From: Burkholderiales bacterium
Lineage (GTDB): Bacteria > Pseudomonadota > Gammaproteobacteria > Burkholderiales > Nitrosomonadaceae
Assembly (NCBI GenBank): GCA_024235755.1
Contig: JACKLV010000008.1
Coordinates: 62,001-126,000, forward strand
Length of the DNA stretch: 64,000 bases
Direction: 5' to 3'
Below, one piece after another: positions 59,665 through 64,000 of this stretch (position 1 is the stretch's first letter; every line of letters starts with the position of its first letter). Below the pieces are notes generated by a model. That model saw only the letters and a program-made list of their open reading frames with translations. It made no database searches and was not told the DNA's origin. The translations under genes and the position numbers were made by a program.

Positions 59665-61863
59665 ATGAAAGTTGCAGTTATTTTCAATAAACGCAAAAAA
59701 AACGAAGGCGAGGGCGTGATCAACGTTTTCGGCTCGCAGAACCAGGAGACCTATAACCCGGCCACGGTTGAACGTGTGGCTGCGGCTTTGGAACAGGGTG
59801 GGCATAATGTGCGCATTATTGACGGCAATATTCATGTGATTGAGCAGCTGCAGGAATTCATGCCGCGCGTGGTGCAGGGGGATCAACCGGGCATGGTGTT
59901 TAATATGGCCTATGGCATCCAAGGGGTCAGCCGTTATACGCATATTCCTTCGTTGTTGGAAATGCTTGGTATTCCCTATGTCGGTTCGAGTCCCGCCGGT
60001 CACGGAATTGCGCTGGACAAGGTGACCACAAAAGTCATGATTCAGGCCGCAGGTCTGCCGACGGCGCCTTACTGGGTGTTTCACAATGCCGATCAAATTC
60101 AGGGCGATCTGCCGTTTCCTGTCATTACTAAACCCAAGATGGAAGCGGTTTCGCTTGGCATCCAGGTGATTCACGACATGAATTCACTAAGAACGGCGAT
60201 TTCCGGCCTGATTGATCAGTTCAAGCAACCTGTTTTGGTCGAACAATTCATTCCGGGCAGAGAATTTGCAGTGGGGGTGCTGGGTAATCAGAATCCCGAT
60301 ATTTTTCCGATTGTGGAAATCGATTTGGAAGGCGACCCATTTGGCATCCAAAGCCTGGAAGATAAACTGAGAAAACCCAAAAACAAAATTTGCCCGGCGC
60401 AAATCGACGACAAACTTGCCAACGAATTACGCAGACTGACCCTGGAAACTTTTAAGGTACTTGGGATTTTCGATTTCTGCCGCGTTGATTTTCGCATGGA
60501 TCAGGATGGCAATCTGTATATTCTTGAACTGAATTCCATGGCCAGTCTCGGTTTAACGGGAACCTACGTGTGTGCGGCAAAAACAGCGGGCTATACATAC
60601 GAATCCTTAATAAACCGCATGCTAGATGTTGCGGTTGAACGTTATTTCGGTAAAGAGTTTGAGGACGTTACATCAGACCACGAGCACCCTGTGGAGACTC
60701 CGAAGAAAGACCCCTTGCGAATCAGGCTCAGAAGTTATTTGCGCAGCAATATCGATACGATGGAAGACTATCTGTCTAAAATGGTGGATATCAATTCTTT
60801 TATTGAAAATGTGGAAGGCGTCAATACACTGGGCCGGTGGGTTTCAAGCCAGTTATCCGGGTCCGGTTTCGACAGGCAGGTGTTCTCAATGTCCGAGTTC
60901 GGTAATATCCTTTATTTTACCAACCATGCTGGGGAAACCAATGACGTGTTGATTGTCGGCAACCTTGATAATCCTGTGGATTATGAAGACTATATTCCTT
61001 TTTCCGAGGAACGCGGACGTATTTATGGAACGGGAGTGGCCAGAGGAAAAGGAGGGGTCGCCGTTTTACTCGGTGCGTTAAAGGCATTGCGCTATACGCG
61101 CGCGCTCAAGCGCGTCAAGATCGGCCTACTGTTTATAACAGATGATTCAAAGGGCGGCGTGGCATCGCGTAAGATAATGCATGAATTGTCTTCCAAATCC
61201 AATTATGTGCTGGGATTGAGCGGATCCGGGCTTGGCGGCGATATTGTGACTGCAAGTTTGGGTTCCACCTGCTTTAACGTCGAGATCAATCGTAAGCTAG
61301 GCAGGACATCCAGTCAGTATTTTTCGGATGAGCATGATCCGATTCTGTATTGTGCTCAGAAAATTACCCAGTTGAAAAAATTGAACTCTGTAGAACAGGG
61401 AGTTTATGTAACATTGACCGGGCTAGAGACGCGCAGCAACGCTGATCTGCCGGCTTATCATGCTGCGCTGTCTTTTGTGCTGCATTTTCAGAATCCAGAA
61501 CAAAGTAAAAAGCTGGATGTCCAGGTAATGCGTATTTTTGCGCCCAAAATGCAGGATGCCATCCGTGTCCATATTACAAAGGGTGCGCAAAGAAAACCGT
61601 TCCTACAGAATGATAAAACCGTGCAGTTCTACGATCAGATCGCAAAAATCGCCAAGGTGGTTGAAGTACGTGTTGTACAGGAAGAAACCGGCATCGCTTC
61701 CTTGCTGGCCAATGTCTCGCCCGGAGTTGCTGCGGTTGACGGTATGGGTCCACGTACCGGCGGTTATGGTTCGAGAGACAAGTATGTTGTGCGTGACAGC
61801 ATGATTGACCGCAGCGTGTTGCTGGCTTATCTGATTTACAAAATTGGAAGAAATTTCGCTTAA
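59665..61863 (+). CDS. ATP-grasp ligase fused to an M20 peptidase-like domain
   Basis: 732 residues from the ATG at 59665, supported by GGAG 8 bp upstream; a TTG at 59641 is rejected. The N-terminal half is a D-Ala-D-Ala ligase-like ATP-grasp: VFNMAYGIQGVSRYTHIPSLLEMLG, SPAGHGIALDKVTTK, EQFIPGREFAVGVLG, and metal site RVDFRMDQDGNLYILELNSMASLG. The C-terminal half (about 370-730) follows the M20 fold pattern, but key residues are changed: GNLDNP (His to Asn433), YGTGVARGKGG (Asp to Arg460), and TDDSKGG (Glu-Glu to Asp494-Ser495). The M20 part is therefore probably not a zinc peptidase. The stop overlaps the next gene's ATG by one base. Probably makes an amide bond to a carboxylate substrate; substrate unknown. 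Confidence 0.88.
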   Translation: MKVAVIFNKRKKNEGEGVINVFGSQNQETYNPATVERVAAALEQGGHNVRIIDGNIHVIEQLQEFMPRVVQGDQPGMVFNMAYGIQGVSRYTHIPSLLEMLGIPYVGSSPAGHGIALDKVTTKVMIQAAGLPTAPYWVFHNADQIQGDLPFPVITKPKMEAVSLGIQVIHDMNSLRTAISGLIDQFKQPVLVEQFIPGREFAVGVLGNQNPDIFPIVEIDLEGDPFGIQSLEDKLRKPKNKICPAQIDDKLANELRRLTLETFKVLGIFDFCRVDFRMDQDGNLYILELNSMASLGLTGTYVCAAKTAGYTYESLINRMLDVAVERYFGKEFEDVTSDHEHPVETPKKDPLRIRLRSYLRSNIDTMEDYLSKMVDINSFIENVEGVNTLGRWVSSQLSGSGFDRQVFSMSEFGNILYFTNHAGETNDVLIVGNLDNPVDYEDYIPFSEERGRIYGTGVARGKGGVAVLLGALKALRYTRALKRVKIGLLFITDDSKGGVASRKIMHELSSKSNYVLGLSGSGLGGDIVTASLGSTCFNVEINRKLGRTSSQYFSDEHDPILYCAQKITQLKKLNSVEQGVYVTLTGLETRSNADLPAYHAALSFVLHFQNPEQSKKLDVQVMRIFAPKMQDAIRVHITKGAQRKPFLQNDKTVQFYDQIAKIAKVVEVRVVQEETGIASLLANVSPGVAAVDGMGPRTGGYGSRDKYVVRDSMIDRSVLLAYLIYKIGRNFA

Positions 61864-63518
61864 TGGATCTGAGTATTATTGAGGGGCGTTTTGCACCGTC
61901 AGAAGACGGTAAGTGTGCAGTGGCGTCAGACGGCATGGTGTCGACTGCTTTTCCGCAAGCGACCCAAGCCGGGGTAGAAATGCTGCGCAAGGGCGGTAAT
62001 GCAATCGATGCCGCCTGTGCCGCTGCATTTGCGCTCGGAGTATGCGAACCGCAAGCCAGTGGACTGGGCGGGCAGTCGCACGCGATTATGCATTTTCAGA
62101 ATAAAACTATTGCCATCGACGGTTCAAGCCGGGTGCCTTCATTGGCGCATCTGGATCAGATTGCCGGAAATCATCAGTTAATCAAAGGGCACCGTGCGAC
62201 AACCGTCCCTAGTACTCCGGCTGTTCTGGGTTATTTACATTTTCGCTATGGTTCGTTGGATTGGTCTGAAATACTGCAGCCGGCCATTCAACTGGCTTCG
62301 GATGGCTACCAGATTACACAATTGCAACATAATCTACTGAAACGCGAACTGAAAAATTTTTTGAAAATACCCGGACAGTCCGGTGCGCAGTATTTTCTCA
62401 AAGATGGCGAGCAACCCTATGAGACTGGCGACCTGTTCAAGCAACCCGATCTGGCCAGGTTGCTTGAGAAAATTGCCTGGCATGGCGTCAAGGCGTTTTA
62501 TACCGGCAGCGTGGCTGAACAAATTGATCAGGATATGCGCGAGCATGACGGATTTCTTAGAGCGGAAGACCTGGCGCATATTCCGTGGCCTGTGGAGCGC
62601 AAGCCGTTGCGCAGAAATTACCGCAGCATAAAAGTGTTTACGTCTCCGCCGCCTTCAGCTGGCAGAACATTGCTGCTGATGTTACAAATTTTAAAATATC
62701 TACCACCGCATTTGCTAATGGAACGCGATCCGAAATCGTTTCATTTTATCGCCGAAGCTTTTAGAAAGGCGTTGCTTAACCATAAGGAGCGCCCGTTTGA
62801 TCCCAATGTTTATCCACAATTACCCGATGATAAAAAACTGCTGAGCAGTAATTATGCCAAGAGGCTGTCCGCATCGATTTGCGACGTGATCGACGCCACT
62901 TTACCATCGCAGGATATTTATCCCAGTCAATACGACACTACGCATCTATCGGTGATGGACAATCAAGGCAACGCAATCGGTATCACTCAGTCGATAGAAC
63001 TGGTATATGGCTCCAAAACGGCTGCATCCGGCCTTGGTTTTTTATATAACAACTATATGAGCTCGCTTGAGTTTAATGATCCGTCGCATCCATATTACTT
63101 GCGTCCGAATGCAATACCTTGGAGTTCGGTTGCGCCGATTATCTGTTTTCATAGAGACAAATTATGGATGGTTGCAGGCAGTCCGGGTAGTGAACGGATT
63201 TTTTCCACCATGAGTCAGTTCCTGTTTCACATAGTGGATGGCGGCATGCCAATCAGTCAGGCCATGACTTATCCAAGATTTCACTGCTCCGTTGGCGGAA
63301 CACTGAGTATAGAAGCGGATCGTTTTCCGGCGGAAGTGTTGAATTATTTGCAGTCGGTGGGCTATAAAATGGATTTGCGCGAGCCATATTCTTTTTATCT
63401 GGGTGCTGTGCACGCAGTCCTCAAGTGTCAGACCAGCACGCTGTTCCAGGGTGTAGCGGAAATTCGTAGGGACGGCAGCGCCGCCGGTGTTTCGAATCCG
63501 GAAAAATCGGTGTCATGA
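61863..63518 (+). CDS. Gamma-glutamyltransferase-like protein (Ntn hydrolase)
   Basis: 551 residues. The GGT fold is recognisable: AVASDGMVSTAFPQATQAGVEML, GGNAIDAACAAAFALGVCEPQASG and GGQSHAIM at the N-terminus. The autoprocessing nucleophile Thr359 is in YDTTHLSVMDNQGNAIGIT and the glycine-rich VAGSPGSERIF follows. It lacks a signal peptide, so unlike E. coli GGT it would act in the cytoplasm. Overlaps the ATP-grasp gene by one base and the next gene by 4 bp (ATGA), so the three are strongly coupled. Whether it hydrolyses, transfers or forms gamma-glutamyl bonds is unknown. Confidence 0.92.
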   Translation: MDLSIIEGRFAPSEDGKCAVASDGMVSTAFPQATQAGVEMLRKGGNAIDAACAAAFALGVCEPQASGLGGQSHAIMHFQNKTIAIDGSSRVPSLAHLDQIAGNHQLIKGHRATTVPSTPAVLGYLHFRYGSLDWSEILQPAIQLASDGYQITQLQHNLLKRELKNFLKIPGQSGAQYFLKDGEQPYETGDLFKQPDLARLLEKIAWHGVKAFYTGSVAEQIDQDMREHDGFLRAEDLAHIPWPVERKPLRRNYRSIKVFTSPPPSAGRTLLLMLQILKYLPPHLLMERDPKSFHFIAEAFRKALLNHKERPFDPNVYPQLPDDKKLLSSNYAKRLSASICDVIDATLPSQDIYPSQYDTTHLSVMDNQGNAIGITQSIELVYGSKTAASGLGFLYNNYMSSLEFNDPSHPYYLRPNAIPWSSVAPIICFHRDKLWMVAGSPGSERIFSTMSQFLFHIVDGGMPISQAMTYPRFHCSVGGTLSIEADRFPAEVLNYLQSVGYKMDLREPYSFYLGAVHAVLKCQTSTLFQGVAEIRRDGSAAGVSNPEKSVS

Positions 63519-64000
63519 CGCCGTTTCCCGTTTTACTCTCTATACCGCATGGCGGTGACCGGGCTCCTTCCGAACTGACACGCCATATCGTGATTTCAGA
63601 GCAGGCCATGCTGGCAGATAGTGATATCTGCACCCGTGAAATTTATGGTCTTAGGGAGGAAGTTGCAGCAGTAGTCGATACGCCAATTGCTCGTGTTTAT
63701 GTGGATTTGAATCGGGCGCCGGATGATCTTCCACCAGCCAACCCCGATGGCGTAATTAAACGCCTCAGCTGTCACGGAGTTGAGATTTACCGTGACGATG
63801 TGTGGCACGATCAATCGTTGGTACATACGTTGTTAAGAAAATATTACTATTCTTATCACCGGAATATTCAAGCCGTTCTTCAAAGCCGTCAGGATCTCGA
63901 ATTGATGCTGGATTGCCACTCTATGGAGGCAGTCGGCCCTGTAATAGGTCCTGATCAAGGTTCCGCACGTCCGGCCATTTGCCTGGGCAGCCGGTACGGC
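63515..64000 (+). CDS. N-formylglutamate amidohydrolase-like protein, 3'-truncated by window edge
   Basis: The first 162 codons are visible from the ATG at 63515. Family motifs: LLSIPHGGDRAPSEL, ARVYVDLNRAPDDLP, DCHSMEAVGPVIG and PAICLGSRYG, matching the FGase (HutG-type) fold. The start overlaps the GGT-like stop by 4 bp. With histidine-degradation genes absent, HutG function is not implied; the operon suggests a formyl- or acyl-glutamyl-type substrate linked to the previous two enzymes. Confidence 0.88.
   Translation, partial: MTPFPVLLSIPHGGDRAPSELTRHIVISEQAMLADSDICTREIYGLREEVAAVVDTPIARVYVDLNRAPDDLPPANPDGVIKRLSCHGVEIYRDDVWHDQSLVHTLLRKYYYSYHRNIQAVLQSRQDLELMLDCHSMEAVGPVIGPDQGSARPAICLGSRYG

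Noticed and set aside
59596..60174. 192-codon minus-strand frame opposite the ATP-grasp gene
   Set aside because: Histidine/arginine-rich shadow of a well-supported coding frame.
1..64000. CRISPR arrays, prophage or transposable elements
   Set aside because: No regularly spaced repeats, transposase or integrase genes, or terminal inverted repeats were seen on either strand.

Overview
The window reads as a chromosomal stretch of a betaproteobacterium close to Nitrosomonas (ammonia oxidiser; Nitrosomonadaceae). The basis is inference from gene content and order: hemA-prfA-prmC-grxD, dusB-fis-purH-purD and fliLMNOPQR blocks of proteobacterial type; a CADD-type para-aminobenzoate protein of the kind described in Nitrosomonas europaea; and copper-handling and c-type cytochrome genes. 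Base composition looks moderate, with AT-rich intergenic gaps. I found no rRNA, tRNA, insertion sequence, prophage or CRISPR array. Almost all the DNA is ordinary protein-coding sequence.

Layout. 1-1.3 kb: 3' part of lpdA. 1.6-6.6 kb: a secreted unknown, then hemA-prfA-prmC, grxD and a YqaA-type membrane protein. 6.6-10.9 kb: metR/metE divergent pair and a heme-oxygenase-fold pABA protein closed by a strong terminator. 10.9-19.3 kb: a membrane unknown, guanine deaminase, a cupredoxin/DUF411/cytochrome c trio, ttcA, DUF2784, a TlpA thioredoxin, dsbD and cutA. 19.4-31.5 kb: glpK, a large NarX-like two-component pair, a lipoprotein, a gene-poor gap with small ORFs and hairpins, a membrane diguanylate cyclase, hemE, an OmpR/QseC-type pair and a CPBP protein. 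31.5-38.8 kb: an M10/RTX protease, a class I terpene synthase, rnfB-nth-DUF1841, a large phosphoesterase and an acetyltransferase. 38.9-48.6 kb: purD, purH, fis, dusB, a glycosyltransferase, ampD, tmk-holB, a YdjM-like protein and a TetR-like regulator. 48.6-52.6 kb: an AT-rich gap with a DnaA-box cluster, then yheS and a DUF4139 protein. 52.7-59.4 kb: a 673-residue Ala/Glu-rich coiled-coil protein and fliLMNOPQR. 59.7-64 kb: a tight operon of an ATP-grasp/M20-like fusion, a gamma-glutamyltransferase-like protein and an N-formylglutamate-amidohydrolase-like protein, running off the window.

How the genes fit together. Heme and c-type cytochrome needs are served by hemA, hemE, dsbD and the TlpA protein, alongside copper/cytochrome genes, which fits a respiration-heavy nitrifier. 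The most promising undescribed system is the terminal three-gene operon (59665 to the end). Its first protein joins an apparently intact ATP-grasp ligase to an M20 peptidase-like domain that has lost most of its zinc and catalytic residues, and the next two genes belong to glutamyl/formylglutamyl hydrolase or transferase families. Other items worth a check are the DnaA/IHF-site cluster at 48756-48953 with no dnaA in view, a 42-residue acidic ORF with a near-perfect Shine-Dalgarno, and the very long coiled-coil protein beside the flagellar operon.
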